64,000 nt of DNA from an uncultured Campylobacter sp. (GCA_937990735.1 CALKQT010000002.1:11045-75044); one strand, 5' to 3'. Positions 7,719-16,352 are shown, counted from the stretch's first letter. Notes: generated by a model from the letters alone, not told the origin. A program made the numbers and translations.

Positions 7719-8968
7719 ATCGAAATTTCACCTTTCGCCTCTAAAAACGCCTCTTGCTCGAAGCCGAACTCGACTAGTAAATTTAAAGCGTTGTCGATGC
7801 TAAGCTCGTCGAAGTGATGGTAGATATTGACCGCGGTTTTGGCGATCTTTAGCATCGCGTAGCGGGATTTGTTCTCAAAAGGCACGTCGTCGGGGGCGTT
7901 TGAATACAGTGCGTCCTGTGCGATCTGCTCTAACCCGAAATGCGCAAATAGCGCGTGCGAGACGCTTTCGCGGTTCGTGCCGCTAAATTTCATCTCCACG
8001 TCGGTAAAATCCTGCGGAAAGATCGAGCCCTTGATGGCATGGTAAAATTCCTCCGCCTTGCCCGCAGCACACACCTGCTCGTCGATAAAAACCCGCCCGA
8101 ACTCCACCAAAATCACGCTTGAGAGGATACTTTGCTCTATCTGCGGGTAGGATTTGATCCACGAAAACATAAGTAGATTTCGCAGCAGCGAGACCTGCGT
8201 GAGCTTTTCGCGGTCGATGCGATACGCCCGTAGGCTCGGCTTTAGCATCTCGTCGAATACGGCGAATAGAAAAAACGCCCGCATCTGCTCGCGCCCGTAA
8301 AGCTCAAATGCTCGCTGCAAATTTAACGTCTTTAGTGCCGCGGCGCCTTGCCCTTGTCCCCGCTCCTGCGCCCTCCCCCATTCTTGCTCCTGTTTTTGCT
8401 TCTGCGCTTGCCCCTGCTCCTGCTCTCGTTCTTGCTGTTGCGTTTGTGCGGCTTGCGTAGAGATGCTCGAACCTAGCGCGCAATCAGCTCTCGCGGCGGC
8501 GTGCTGATTTTGCCGCTGCGTATCGCTCGCGGCCTGTGAGGGGTTAAATTTAAAATTCTCGTCGCTGCAGTTCGCGTCGTTTGCGTCATTTGAATGATTA
8601 AATTTAAGACTATCGCCCTGCTCTGCTAAGTCTGCGCCCTTTTGCTCGCTCGAGGCGCACTCATTTTGCTGCCACTCGTCTGCGGCATCTTGCAAGCCGC
8701 ATCCTATGGACTTTACATGCTCTGTACTTTGGAGATCGCACTGCTCATCCGCGGCAATAAAATTTTGCCCCGCAAGCTCTTCGGCGCTAAATTTAGACAA
8801 ACCGCAAAAGGCCAAATCTAAAATTTTATCCGCAAGAGGGGCGTTTTTTGAAATTTGCAAAGCGAGCCTGACGTCCGAAACATCCGCGTCAAACGATGCT
8901 AAAATTTTTAAAATTTTATCGCTAAAGCCCGCGAGCGCGCCTATTTTTTGGGTTATAAATTTATTCAT
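7715..8968 (-). CDS. HDOD-domain protein with a long Gln/Glu-rich insert
   Basis: A 417-residue protein when started at ATG 8968 (MNKFITQKIGAL). A TTG 33 bases upstream is also in frame but is less likely. The N-terminal ~65 residues and the C-terminal ~200 residues (LNLQRAFELYGREQMRAFFLFAVFDEML..., FWIKSYP-like helix, SHALFAHFGLEQIAQDALYSN) follow the all-helical HDOD pattern of signalling and regulatory proteins. Between them, residues ~70-220 are low complexity: first Asn/Asp/Ser-rich with repeated KFN, then almost pure Gln/Glu with Arg, Lys and Gly. This insert interrupts the domain and is probably disordered. The gene heads the rnr-holA unit. Confidence 0.78.
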   Translation of the reverse strand: MNKFITQKIGALAGFSDKILKILASFDADVSDVRLALQISKNAPLADKILDLAFCGLSKFSAEELAGQNFIAADEQCDLQSTEHVKSIGCGLQDAADEWQQNECASSEQKGADLAEQGDSLKFNHSNDANDANCSDENFKFNPSQAASDTQRQNQHAAARADCALGSSISTQAAQTQQQEREQEQGQAQKQKQEQEWGRAQERGQGQGAAALKTLNLQRAFELYGREQMRAFFLFAVFDEMLKPSLRAYRIDREKLTQVSLLRNLLMFSWIKSYPQIEQSILSSVILVEFGRVFIDEQVCAAGKAEEFYHAIKGSIFPQDFTDVEMKFSGTNRESVSHALFAHFGLEQIAQDALYSNAPDDVPFENKSRYAMLKIAKTAVNIYHHFDELSIDNALNLLVEFGFEQEAFLEAKGEISI

Positions 8969-9190
8969 TTTAAAAAGCCGTTCAATAGAAATTTCGCACA
9001 ATCATATCAAATTTTAACTCAAATTGCAAAGCAAAACGCCGCCGTTGCGCCCAAATTCCGCTTCGGCTCGCGGGCTTTTGAAGTGCTTTTTTGCGTTTGA
9101 AATTCGCAGATCAACCCGTCTGTTTATCGCGGCAGCAAAACCGAAATTTCAAGCGCCGTTTTATAAAATTTTAATCCCCTTTCGTATAGA

Positions 9191-9763
9191 ATGCATCGAA
9201 ATTCCGTTTATAAAGAGCTTGATTTGGATAAATTTGAAGTCAGCACTGTGCCAAGAAAAGAAAGGACTAGAAACTACGACAAAGAACCACTAGTTTTGCG
9301 TGATTATTCTGGTTTTCCTTTAATTTTACACTATTTGATTATTTTAATATTTTGGATTACTGCTTCTGGGCTTTGCATTAGTTGCTTAGACGATTTTGAA
9401 AGCGGTATTTTAGATTTTGATGACGATGAAGATGACAGTCCAAACGATACTTTCCCAGATACGACTCCGGCTTCAACTAAAACTTTACCTATTGTGATTG
9501 ACTTAAACGGTGACGGCATAAAAACAATATCAAGAAAAAACAATAAAACGTACTTCGACCTAGATAACAACAAATTCGCAGAAAATACCTCTTGGATAGA
9601 TAAAAATGACGGAATTTTAATCAATAAAACCTTAATCACAAATAGCATAACAAACGGAAGCGAACTATTTGGAAATCATACTTTACTAAGAAACGGGAGC
9701 TTGGCTAATAACGGCTTTGAAGCGTTAAAAGAATTTGCAAATTTAAATTTACTTGTTGCGTAA
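9191..9763 (+). pseudogene. Chimeric ORF: immunity-like N-terminus fused to RTX-like toxin fragment
   Basis: A 190-codon frame. Residues ~28-40 read NYDKEPLVLRDYS, the same motif found near the N-terminus of two downstream membrane proteins, and are followed by one membrane helix. After an Asp-rich spacer, residues ~98-185 read PIVIDLNGDGIKTI, YFDLDNNKFAENTSW, NGSELFGNHTLL and NGFEALKEF. These match the calcium-binding region of RTX/FrpC-like exoproteins (LDLNGDG..., FDxDxNGFxExTxW, GSELFGD, GFxALxE). The frame then stops where the family normally continues. The simplest reading is a deletion joining the start of a membrane-protein gene to the inside of a toxin gene. No strong ribosome site is seen. 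Confidence 0.6.
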
Positions 9764-9821
9764 GTCTAAATTTGTAAATTTAAGAATTTTGTATCGTATT
9801 TAAACGATACGACTTGAATTT
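9732..9821 (+). repeat. Tail repeat A with hairpin
   Basis: About 90 bases containing AATTTGCAAATTTAAATTTAC, a TAAATTTGTAAATTTAA stretch and the hairpin GTATCGT/ACGATAC (9791-9810). A diverged second copy lies at 10814-10917, also directly after a truncated toxin-like frame. Confidence 0.6.
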
Positions 9822-9875
9822 ACAAAAATAGCTAATTTAAGGTTAAAACAAATCAAATTTAAGATTGATTTGTTG

Positions 9876-9881
9876 TATAAT
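9876..9881 (+). promoter_or_regulatory. -10 box of the second island module
   Basis: TATAAT preceded by TTG, about 25 bases before the TTG start at 9907 and upstream of its AAGGAA ribosome site. It makes the in-frame ATG at 9880 unlikely as the start. Confidence 0.5.
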
Positions 9882-9906
9882 GCAGACTCGCAAAAAGGAA
9901 GTAAAA

Positions 9907-10659
9907 TTGGAAAATTTAAATTTTAAAAACGATATTTTTGATAAAAACAAAAACCAACGAGATTATGATAAAGAACCGCTGATTTTACGTGATTATAGTA
10001 GAGAAATGTTGCTTCACGGTATTTTAAATTTAATATTTTTCTTTATTTCTTTGCTTTTTCTTTTTGCGATACAGTACCACATCGAATTTGATGAATTTGA
10101 CAAAATAATAAGAAAAATTTATATCTTATTTTTGATATTTATAGCGTTTTTATTTATTTCTTATGTAATAACTATTATTTCAAAAGAACGCTTTGTTTCA
10201 CTTTCGTCTAATATGAGAGCAGTATATTACGATAGCGATTTGCAAATACGAAAAATTCAGAGCTTATTGGGGAATAAAGAATTTTCATCGTTTTTATATT
10301 TCATACTTAGTAGCAAATTTATAACATTATATCCTATTTTAATTGTATCAATAGGTGGATTTATATTTACTTTTGATAGCGAATTTATAATAAGTTTGCT
10401 TCTTTACGCTTTTGCTTTGTTTTTAGCGATTATATATGATATTTTATTTCGTATGTTGCTTTATAAAAAATCAAATAAAAATTTGACAAATTTTTGGGAA
10501 TATTCGCAAAAATTTGTAATTGATATAGGTTGGATAAGAGGTGTTCGTGTAATAATACAACAAGGGGCAACAATAGCTTTTTTTAATCAAAAAGACCACG
10601 ATTTATTGAAAGAATATTTTCTTACACTTTCTCACATAAATTTAGATAAAGATATATAA
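9907..10659 (+). CDS. Island membrane protein with RDYDKEPL motif, possible immunity protein
   Basis: A 250-residue protein from a TTG start with AAGGAA six bases upstream. Near the N-terminus it has RDYDKEPLILRDYS, followed by four hydrophobic helices arranged in two hairpins (residues ~33-55, ~70-92, ~135-155 and ~160-180) and a C-terminal soluble region ending in a short amphipathic part. The family is not one I can name. The shared N-terminal motif, the pairing with a following toxin-like start (10695) and the island setting suggest a membrane immunity protein, as inference. It is very AT-rich and rich in Phe and Ile compared with chromosomal genes here. Confidence 0.65.
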   Translation: MENLNFKNDIFDKNKNQRDYDKEPLILRDYSREMLLHGILNLIFFFISLLFLFAIQYHIEFDEFDKIIRKIYILFLIFIAFLFISYVITIISKERFVSLSSNMRAVYYDSDLQIRKIQSLLGNKEFSSFLYFILSSKFITLYPILIVSIGGFIFTFDSEFIISLLLYAFALFLAIIYDILFRMLLYKKSNKNLTNFWEYSQKFVIDIGWIRGVRVIIQQGATIAFFNQKDHDLLKEYFLTLSHINLDKDI

Positions 10660-10694
10660 AAGATATTAAAATTTTTCTAATAAGGAGACAAAAA

Positions 10695-10787
10695 ATGAGT
10701 AATTCAAGTAGAATTAACAAGGCAACAAACGAGTTGGATAAAGCAGAAAAAAGACCGCTATATTCTTTGAGTTTAACCGAGGGCTAA
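10695..10787 (+). pseudogene. Truncated start of a toxin-like gene
   Basis: Only 30 codons, MSNSSRINKATNEL..., but with an excellent AAGGAG ribosome site seven bases upstream. The frame stops at TAA, and ~30 bases on the sequence joins the tail repeat seen after the RTX fragment at 9763. This looks like the 5' end of a secreted-toxin gene whose middle was deleted. It corresponds in position to the ORF at 11774 in the next module. Confidence 0.5.
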
Positions 10788-11096
10788 TTCAGATCAAACG
10801 GATCCAAATATCAAATTTGCAAATTTAAATTTACTAATTGTGTGAATTTGTAAAGTAAGTTTAAATTTGTAAATTTAATAAATTCAGTATCAAACGATAC
10901 TGACGAGATTTGAATTTTGCATTAAAATGTCGTTGCGAAACGGAGAAACCGTTTATTAAGGCGAATTTGCAAATTCAAAACGCCTCATTGCTGGATTGTT
11001 TCGACCACTTCGTGGTCTCGCAATGACAAGGTTGTGGGCATTGTGGGAATTTAAATAAATTCTTGCAATAAGAGAAATTTTTTAAAAGGGATTAAA
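10788..11096. other. Gene-free island spacer with tail repeat B and stem-loops
   Basis: This holds tail repeat B (10814-10917), whose hairpin CAGTATC/GATACTG is at 10885-10902. A second inverted repeat follows at 10985-11026: TCATTG...CAATGA outer arms and GACCAC/GTGGTC inner arms. It resembles dispersed hairpin repeats of the CATTGCGAG...CTCGCAATG kind seen in many bacteria. No gene is visible. Confidence 0.55.
10814..10917 (+). repeat. Tail repeat B with hairpin
   Basis: Diverged copy of 9732-9821. It starts with the same AATTTGCAAATTTAAATTTAC, has the same run of AAATTTGTAAATTTAA, and carries a hairpin at the same place (CAGTATC/GATACTG). Confidence 0.6.
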
Positions 11097-11762
11097 ATGA
11101 GAGATTATGATAAAGCTCCACTCATCATTAAAAATAACTTTATAATGATAATGTATGGTTTTACATTTTTACTTGTATGTAACACTATAATGATTTATAT
11201 TGTATTTTTTACTGGTGTTGTCGATTGGAATAGTGGCGAGTTTTTTGAAATCTTAAAAAATGAAATGAGAAATCCAAGATTTAGCTCTGTGGTTGTAGCA
11301 TTTCCAATAGTCAATATTTGGGCTTTTATTGATTTCATTAGAAAACTTAGAAAGCCTGAGAAAGTATATTTATATAATGATAAAGTTTATTGGGATAAAC
11401 GAGATACGACGGTAGCAAAACAAAATATTGTTTGGGTTAAAAAAAGTATTTATCCTATGATTGGTAAGATACCAGATAACTCGGTTCAAAAAATTTTTGT
11501 ACTATTTGGTTTTGTTATTGCGGGATTTTTTTTGATTTTATCAAATTTGTTTGCTTGTTTAGTAAAATTATTTGCCTTGTTAATTAACAAAGATTATAAA
11601 TTTATACTATTTTGCACCATAGTTTTTTATGACAATCAAAAAAATGCTGTAAATGTCTATTTGATGACAAAGCAAGATTATAAACAAGTAAATGAGTATT
11701 TATTGCAAAATTTTAATTTACAAATCGAAAATTTAGATAAAAACTACAAATTCTATAAATAG
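11097..11762 (+). CDS. Island membrane protein with RDYDKAPL motif, possible immunity protein
   Basis: A 221-residue protein starting MRDYDKAPLIIKN. The opening residues repeat the RDYDKxPL motif found in the other two modules. Hydrophobic helices lie at residues ~15-40, ~60-82 and ~135-165, and the C-terminus is soluble. The next gene starts 11 bases after the stop, with AGGAGAAA between them. By position it is the partner of the toxin-like ORF that follows. Function unknown; a membrane immunity role is inference. Confidence 0.65.
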   Translation: MRDYDKAPLIIKNNFIMIMYGFTFLLVCNTIMIYIVFFTGVVDWNSGEFFEILKNEMRNPRFSSVVVAFPIVNIWAFIDFIRKLRKPEKVYLYNDKVYWDKRDTTVAKQNIVWVKKSIYPMIGKIPDNSVQKIFVLFGFVIAGFFLILSNLFACLVKLFALLINKDYKFILFCTIVFYDNQKNAVNVYLMTKQDYKQVNEYLLQNFNLQIENLDKNYKFYK

Positions 11763-11773
11763 GAGAAAAAATC

Positions 11774-12175
11774 ATGCCAGAAGATAACAATACTTCTAAC
11801 AATTCAAATCAAGGTGTTGCTTGGTATGTCAAGCCTACTTCGGATACAATCGATTTCATAAAAGGAATTCCTGTAAATGTTTTAGCCGACCCTGATAATG
11901 TCAAGGTTTTTGATAACTATGTAAAAATCAAATCAGGTGGGCTAAATATGGTTATTCCTATCGTTGATGCGGCTGCTGGGAAAAAAGAGTGGGACGAAGC
12001 TATCGCAAGGGAAGCTGGTGATGTGGTGCAAGACTTGGCTGTTAGTGCTTTGGCTTCTAGTGCGTATGTCGCTTTCTTTGGTTCAAATCCTGTCGGCTGG
12101 GGTGCAGTGGCTGTTGGCGCTATAGCATTAGGTATTACTTGGGCTAAGAGCTTTGACAAGCGTCGCCTCACTTAA
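11774..12175 (+). pseudogene. N-terminal part of a toxin-like protein, truncated at the integrase junction
   Basis: A 133-codon frame with AGGAG nine bases before its ATG. The N-terminus is Asn/Ser-rich and without a signal peptide. Residues ~95-125 are a Gly/Ala-rich hydrophobic stretch (NPVGWGAVAVGAIALG) like the membrane-inserting helices near the start of large secreted toxins. The last residues, after about SFDK, overlap the end of the convergent integrase, and both genes lose their expected continuation there. The original gene was probably much longer. Confidence 0.55.
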
Positions 12176-13024
12176 AACGTTTCCTTCCGTATTCGCAAAA
12201 AATAAAGAGGACTTTGTTTTTATGCTCTCTAGCCACTTGCCTACCTCCTTTGGAAGACCCAGATATTCATCACCATTAGCTTTCACTTTATTTTCATCCT
12301 GCGGGAATAGTAAGTAATATTCTCCGTCATCGTCCACCTTTAAATGCTCGTAAGTTAAATTTCTTACATTTGAGCTTCTTAATCCGGTAAGCACTCCAAA
12401 GATTAAAGCGTTCTTGACGCCTATTTGGTAAGGGTAGCTCATGATATATTTTATCAACAACCACAAATCCACATTCGCGGAAATATATGAATAGCCCCCG
12501 GATTTAGGTATCTTATATAGGTTCTTTAATTGCGTATCGCAAAATAAAAGATTATCACTTATACCTCTATCTCGCGCGAACCTGAATAAAGAACGGATAA
12601 AATAAAACAGATCTTTTAGAAGTGCATATTTATTATTTTTATAAATGGGGTCTAATATCTGCATTATCTCTTTTTTGGTAATCTTGCCGATATCCTTATC
12701 GCTAACGCACTTTAGCCTTGATTGAAATCTAAATTGCAATTTCCTTAACGTCTTCTCGGCGAAAGCGTTATATTCGCAGTAAATTTTAAAAACACTCGCT
12801 AGCGTATTCTCTGGAGCCGCCACACCATTAGTATGGCTATTTGATATTAATTTCTTTAACAATATTCTAGCCCCTTCGAATGTTATTTCGTCGGCATTGC
12901 CTAGAACTTTGATTAACTTGCCACCTTGCGTATAGTGATAGTGCCCGTGTGCTTTAACTGTTCCGTCTCTGGCCGGTGAGCTATAAAATTTAACGGCTAT
13001 AAAATCATCTAAGACTTCGACCAT
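12128..13024 (-). pseudogene. Tyrosine recombinase/phage-type integrase, C-terminally truncated and frameshifted
   Basis: A 298-codon frame. A core-binding region (residues ~70-170) is followed by the start of the catalytic domain with VLTGLRSSNVRNLTYEHL, which carries the first catalytic Arg. The later HxxR, His/Trp and catalytic Tyr motifs are missing. After LSEATLVKAL the frame runs into island sequence and stops. At the 5' side, homologous-looking sequence (FKLDPDKVVRNFILPQYKR) continues upstream of the internal ATG in this frame without a start, whereas an ATG with AAGGAAG at 13120-13122 lies in another frame. That fits a one-base frameshift. It lies beside the 3' end of tRNA-Leu and is almost certainly inactive. 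Confidence 0.8.
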
Positions 13025-13361
13025 AGTGCGCTTATATTGCGGCAGAATAAAATTCCTGACTACTTTATCAGGGTCTAATTTAAAAATTGGATTATCCTTA
13101 ATTTTGGCAAAACTTCTGTCATCTTTCTTCCTTTATATAGTAATTTTAGGCAGATTATAGAATTTCATCAAAGGATTAACAAGGCAGGAGCGCAGAAAAA
13201 GCCACTATACAATTTTTTAATATATAGTAGTTTTTCTTAAAATATATGTATCAATTGGTAGTTTCAAGTATTAAGAATTTTTTAAGAGTAATTTCAAAAT
13301 TCCCAAAAATAGGGCTTTTAAAAAATTCAAAAAACTAAAAAATAGGGAAAATTTTGATAGA
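13025..13361. other. Frameshifted integrase 5' end and AT-rich attachment-side spacer
   Basis: Bases 13025-13122 hold the displaced 5' coding part of the integrase. Bases ~13140-13360 are very AT-rich with no frame, between the integrase and the 3' end of tRNA-Leu, where the attachment site should lie. Confidence 0.5.
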
Positions 13362-13446
13362 TGGTGCGACCGACGAGACTTGAACTCGTACACCTTGCGG
13401 CACTACCCCCTCAAGATAGCGTGTCTACCAATTCCACCACGGTCGC
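13362..13446 (-). tRNA. tRNA-Leu(GAG)
   Basis: 85 bases on the minus strand, beginning GCGACCG and ending CGGTCGCACCA with an encoded CCA. The acceptor arms pair GCGACCG with CGGTCGC. The D-arm carries GGTAGAC, the anticodon loop reads CTTGAGG with anticodon GAG, and the T-loop reads GTTCAAGTC. The long variable arm (GTGCCGCAAGGTGT) is typical of a class II leucine tRNA. Its 3' end faces the integrase. Confidence 0.95.
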
Positions 13447-13491
13447 ATAAATTTTAAAGCTTAATCTCAAGCCTTGAATTATATAAGTTTG

Positions 13492-13511
13492 AAGCCCGAT
13501 TTCTCGGGCTT
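13492..13511 (-). terminator. Hairpin terminator after atpE
   Basis: AGCCCGA/TCGGGCT stem with a 6-base loop starting 5 bases after the atpE stop. On the plus strand it is followed by TTTT and on the minus strand by TTCAAACTT, so it may work in both directions. Confidence 0.65.
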
Positions 13512-13515
13512 TTGA

Positions 13516-13854
13516 TTAATTTGCAGCAGCCTTTAAACCCGCTGTCAAAAAAGGATTTACGAAAAGCAAGATAAATGAAATAACTAATGCATAGATAACC
13601 TGCGCTTCGATCATCGCAAGCGAAATATACATCGTATTCGATAGCTTGCTAGCTACGCTCGGATTTCTAGCGATGCCGTTAAGCGTCGCACTAGCGGCAT
13701 TTCCCATACCTAATGCGCCACCCAAAGCGGCTAGACCTAAAACGACTGCAACAGTAATTGCAGAAAAAGAAACAATCTGAGTGTAAGCACTTAGCTGCTC
13801 GCTAGCGAAAGCCGCGCCGCAAAGCGCAAATAACAATACAAGAACTTTTTTCAT
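13516..13854 (-). CDS. atpE: ATP synthase F0 subunit c
   Basis: A 112-residue protein starting MKKVLVLLFALCGAAFASE. The upstream ATG lies within the GGAGA ribosome site and is not the likely start. An N-terminal signal-like helix is followed by two membrane helices joined by the polar loop GIARNPS. The first helix has the glycine-rich ring-packing pattern GLAALGGALGMGNA, and the proton-binding carboxylate is the Glu in SLAMIEAQVIYA. It forms the rotating c-ring of F-type ATPase. As in other Campylobacter it lies apart from the main atp operon. Confidence 0.95.
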   Translation of the reverse strand: MKKVLVLLFALCGAAFASEQLSAYTQIVSFSAITVAVVLGLAALGGALGMGNAASATLNGIARNPSVASKLSNTMYISLAMIEAQVIYALVISFILLFVNPFLTAGLKAAAN

Positions 13855-14003
13855 AAAAGTCTCCATAAATAAATTTTAAAACGAGTTTCGGCTCAATACC
13901 CCCTACTCCAACGTTTTAAGTGTGAAATATTATTAAAATTTTGCTTTTGATTTGTTTAATCTGGCGGAATTTGCGTTAAATTTAACAAATCCCGCCAAGC
14001 AAT

Positions 14004-15518
14004 CTAACGCTTAGCGTCCAGATACGTATTTAGCGCCGCAACGTAGGCCTTTGCAGACGCCAGCATCGTATCTACGTCAAGTCCTCTGCCGATAATGGCG
14101 CCCTCGCCCGCAAATTCCACCTTAACGGTTACTTTCGCCAGCGCGTCTTTACCCTGCGAGACTGCTTTTACTTGATACTCCTTCAGGCTACCGCTGATGC
14201 CGCTAATGCGATCTATCGCCTTAAATATCGCATCCACGCCGCCGTTTCCAAGCGCGCTATCGCTTAAAATTTCATCCTTATACCTTAGCGTAAGCGCGGT
14301 GCTAGCGTGTCCTTTGTTGCAGCTATTGGAGCTTAAAACTAGCACTTCGTAGGTCTTTTCGGCTCCCACGAACTCGTCGTTTACGAGCTCTCTAATATCC
14401 TCGTCAAAAACGTCCTTTTTGCTATCTGCAAGCGCTTTAAATTTATTAAACGCGATCTCAATCTGCTCGTTACTAAGCTCATAGCCCAAAGATACCAGCT
14501 TGTCTTTGAAGGCATGGCGGCCGCTGTGCTTGCCCAGTACGAGCGAGTTTTTATCAAGTCCGATATCCTCGGCGTGCATGATCTCGTAAGTTTCTTTGTG
14601 TTTTAGCACGCCGTCTTGGTGGATGCCGCTTTCATGCGCAAAGGCGTTTTTGCCCACGATCGCTTTATTAGGCTGTGGCTCGATGCCGGTGATGCTCGCG
14701 ACTAGGCGGCTGGATGGATAAATTTCTTTCAAATTTATATCGGTATAAAGCGGCGCAAATTTATCCCTGCGCGTCTTTATCGCCATTACGATCTCCTCTA
14801 GCGCCGCGTTGCCCGCGCGCTCGCCGATACCGTTTATCGTGCACTCGACCTGTCTGGCTCCCGCCAAGATGGCAGCCAAGGAATTTACGGTAGCCATTCC
14901 CAAGTCGTTATGATTGTGCACCGAAACTACGGCGCGCTCGCCGATAAGCTTAACGATCTCGCCTATGCGCGCAGTGATCTCGTCCGGATAGAGATAGCCC
15001 ACCGTATCGGGGATATTTATGGTGGAGGCCCCGGCGTTTATCGCAGCGTCGCAGATCTCTTTTAAAAAACCCATATCGCTTCTGCACGCATCCTCGCAGC
15101 TAAACTCCACGTCATCGCATAAGCTTTTGGCGTATTGCACAGACTCTACGGCGCGCTTTATGACCTCTTGCGGCTGCATTTTAAGTTTAAATTCCATATG
15201 GATAGGGCTTGTGGCGATGAAGGTGTGGATGCGCCCGAGCTTTGCGCCCTTTATCGCTTCGCCCGCAGCCTTGATGTCTTTTTCTAAAGCGCGCGCAAGC
15301 GAACAGACGCGAGCCTTGCTAACAGCGCTAGCGATCTTTTCTATCGCGTCAAAGTCCCCGGGGCTCGCCGCCGCAAAACCGGCCTCGATAACATCTACAC
15401 CCAGCTTTTCAAGCTGTAACGCAAGATGTATCTTTTCGTCCGTATTCATCGACGCTCCGGGGCTTTGCTCGCCGTCACGAAGCGTCGTATCGAAGATTAT
15501 GATTTTATTTTTGTCCAT
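14004..15518 (-). CDS. leuA: 2-isopropylmalate synthase
   Basis: A 504-residue enzyme started at ATG 15518 ([23 protein letters not shown]), preceded by AAAGGA. Catalytic-domain landmarks are DTTLRDGEQ, the metal-binding [10 protein letters not shown] and [11 protein letters not shown]. The C-terminal ~130 residues form the leucine-binding regulatory domain. It condenses acetyl-CoA with 2-oxoisovalerate in the first committed step of leucine synthesis. A TATAAT box 35 bases upstream gives it its own promoter. Confidence 0.96.
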   Translation of the reverse strand: MDKNKIIIFDTTLRDGEQSPGASMNTDEKIHLALQLEKLGVDVIEAGFAAASPGDFDAIEKIASAVSKARVCSLARALEKDIKAAGEAIKGAKLGRIHTFIATSPIHMEFKLKMQPQEVIKRAVESVQYAKSLCDDVEFSCEDACRSDMGFLKEICDAAINAGASTINIPDTVGYLYPDEITARIGEIVKLIGERAVVSVHNHNDLGMATVNSLAAILAGARQVECTINGIGERAGNAALEEIVMAIKTRRDKFAPLYTDINLKEIYPSSRLVASITGIEPQPNKAIVGKNAFAHESGIHQDGVLKHKETYEIMHAEDIGLDKNSLVLGKHSGRHAFKDKLVSLGYELSNEQIEIAFNKFKALADSKKDVFDEDIRELVNDEFVGAEKTYEVLVLSSNSCNKGHASTALTLRYKDEILSDSALGNGGVDAIFKAIDRISGISGSLKEYQVKAVSQGKDALAKVTVKVEFAGEGAIIGRGLDVDTMLASAKAYVAALNTYLDAKR

Positions 15519-15552
15519 TACAGATCCTTTCAAATCGTTAAAATTTGGCGAA

Positions 15553-15558
15553 ATTATA
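15553..15558 (-). promoter_or_regulatory. -10 box of leuA
   Basis: Minus strand TATAAT, 35 bases before the leuA ATG and upstream of its AAAGGA ribosome site. Confidence 0.5.
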
Positions 15559-15602
15559 GCCGCGCAAGCTTAAAACAATCGCGGCGATAAACATACTTGA
15601 GA

Positions 15603-16352
15603 TTATTTCGCCGTTTCCTCGGGTTTGTCTTTTTTATGAAATTTAGCCGCGCTTAAATTTAAAGCTCCGCGAACCAAACCGTAAACGATATAAACCAAAG
15701 TGAGCACCGCCGGGAATTCCAGCCTGAAAAGATATAAAAGCGAGAAAAATACGACGATTAGAAGCACTAAAATTTTAATCGCATTGGGACGTTTTAGGCT
15801 GATCTTTTTAAAGCTCGGAAAGCGGATGTTGCTTACCATCAAAAACGATAGCGCCGCCATTGCGATGATCAAAAATACGCCAAATCCTTTGGAGAGCTCA
15901 TATTTTAGATAAATTCCGATCCAAAACGCCATCGTAATCGCTGCCGTTGGTATCGGCAGCCCGATAAAAACGCTAGGCTCGTAGGTGCCTGTAGTGACGT
16001 TGAATCGCGCCAGTCTAATCGCGCCGAAAACCACGTAAAGCGCGGCTACGAGCGAGCCGACCTTACCGTAATCGTGCCCAACCGCGCAGTAAAATAGCAG
16101 CGCCGGCGCTACGCCGAAAGCCACGATATCTGCAAGGCTGTCAAATTCCACGCCGAATTTCGACGTCGCATGCGTTAGCCTCGCTACGCGGCCGTCGAGT
16201 CCGTCGCAGATCAAGGATAAAATGATATAAAAGATCGCGGCGCTGAAGTTGCCTTTGATCGTAGAAATTATGCTGATGACCGCTAAAAATGCACTTGCCG
16301 CCGTGAAAAAATTCGGCAATATGTAGATTAATTTTCCCTTTTCCTCATCCAT
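15603..16352 (-). CDS. pssA: CDP-diacylglycerol-serine O-phosphatidyltransferase
   Basis: A 249-residue integral membrane enzyme with the CDP-alcohol phosphotransferase signature: CDGLDGRVAR, then GVEF, then DSLAD, giving the DGxxAR-x8-G-x3-D-x3-D pattern. About seven hydrophobic helices follow the motif and the C-terminus is Lys-rich. It makes phosphatidylserine, the precursor of phosphatidylethanolamine, at the inner membrane. It lies downstream of ftsH, the order known from C. jejuni. Confidence 0.94.
   Translation of the reverse strand: MDEEKGKLIYILPNFFTAASAFLAVISIISTIKGNFSAAIFYIILSLICDGLDGRVARLTHATSKFGVEFDSLADIVAFGVAPALLFYCAVGHDYGKVGSLVAALYVVFGAIRLARFNVTTGTYEPSVFIGLPIPTAAITMAFWIGIYLKYELSKGFGVFLIIAMAALSFLMVSNIRFPSFKKISLKRPNAIKILVLLIVVFFSLLYLFRLEFPAVLTLVYIVYGLVRGALNLSAAKFHKKDKPEETAK

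Larger units (their letters stand above)
9180..13361. mobile_element. Decayed AT-rich genomic island at tRNA-Leu
   Basis: This stretch is clearly AT-richer than its flanks and reads mostly on the opposite strand to its neighbours. It ends at the 3' end of tRNA-Leu(GAG), the usual attachment site for tyrosine integrases, and the nearest gene is a damaged tyrosine integrase. Cargo is three related modules of small membrane protein plus truncated toxin-like gene. I found no copy of the tRNA 3' end at the left side, so the left boundary is approximate and the element is probably immobile. Confidence 0.6.

Noticed and set aside
9000..9190. Left attachment site as a copy of the tRNA-Leu 3' end
   Set aside because: I looked for GGTGCGACCGACGAGA-like sequence on the left side of the island and saw none.
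9732..10917. CRISPR-like array
   Set aside because: There are only two diverged copies about 1 kb apart with coding sequence between. No regular spacing and no cas genes.
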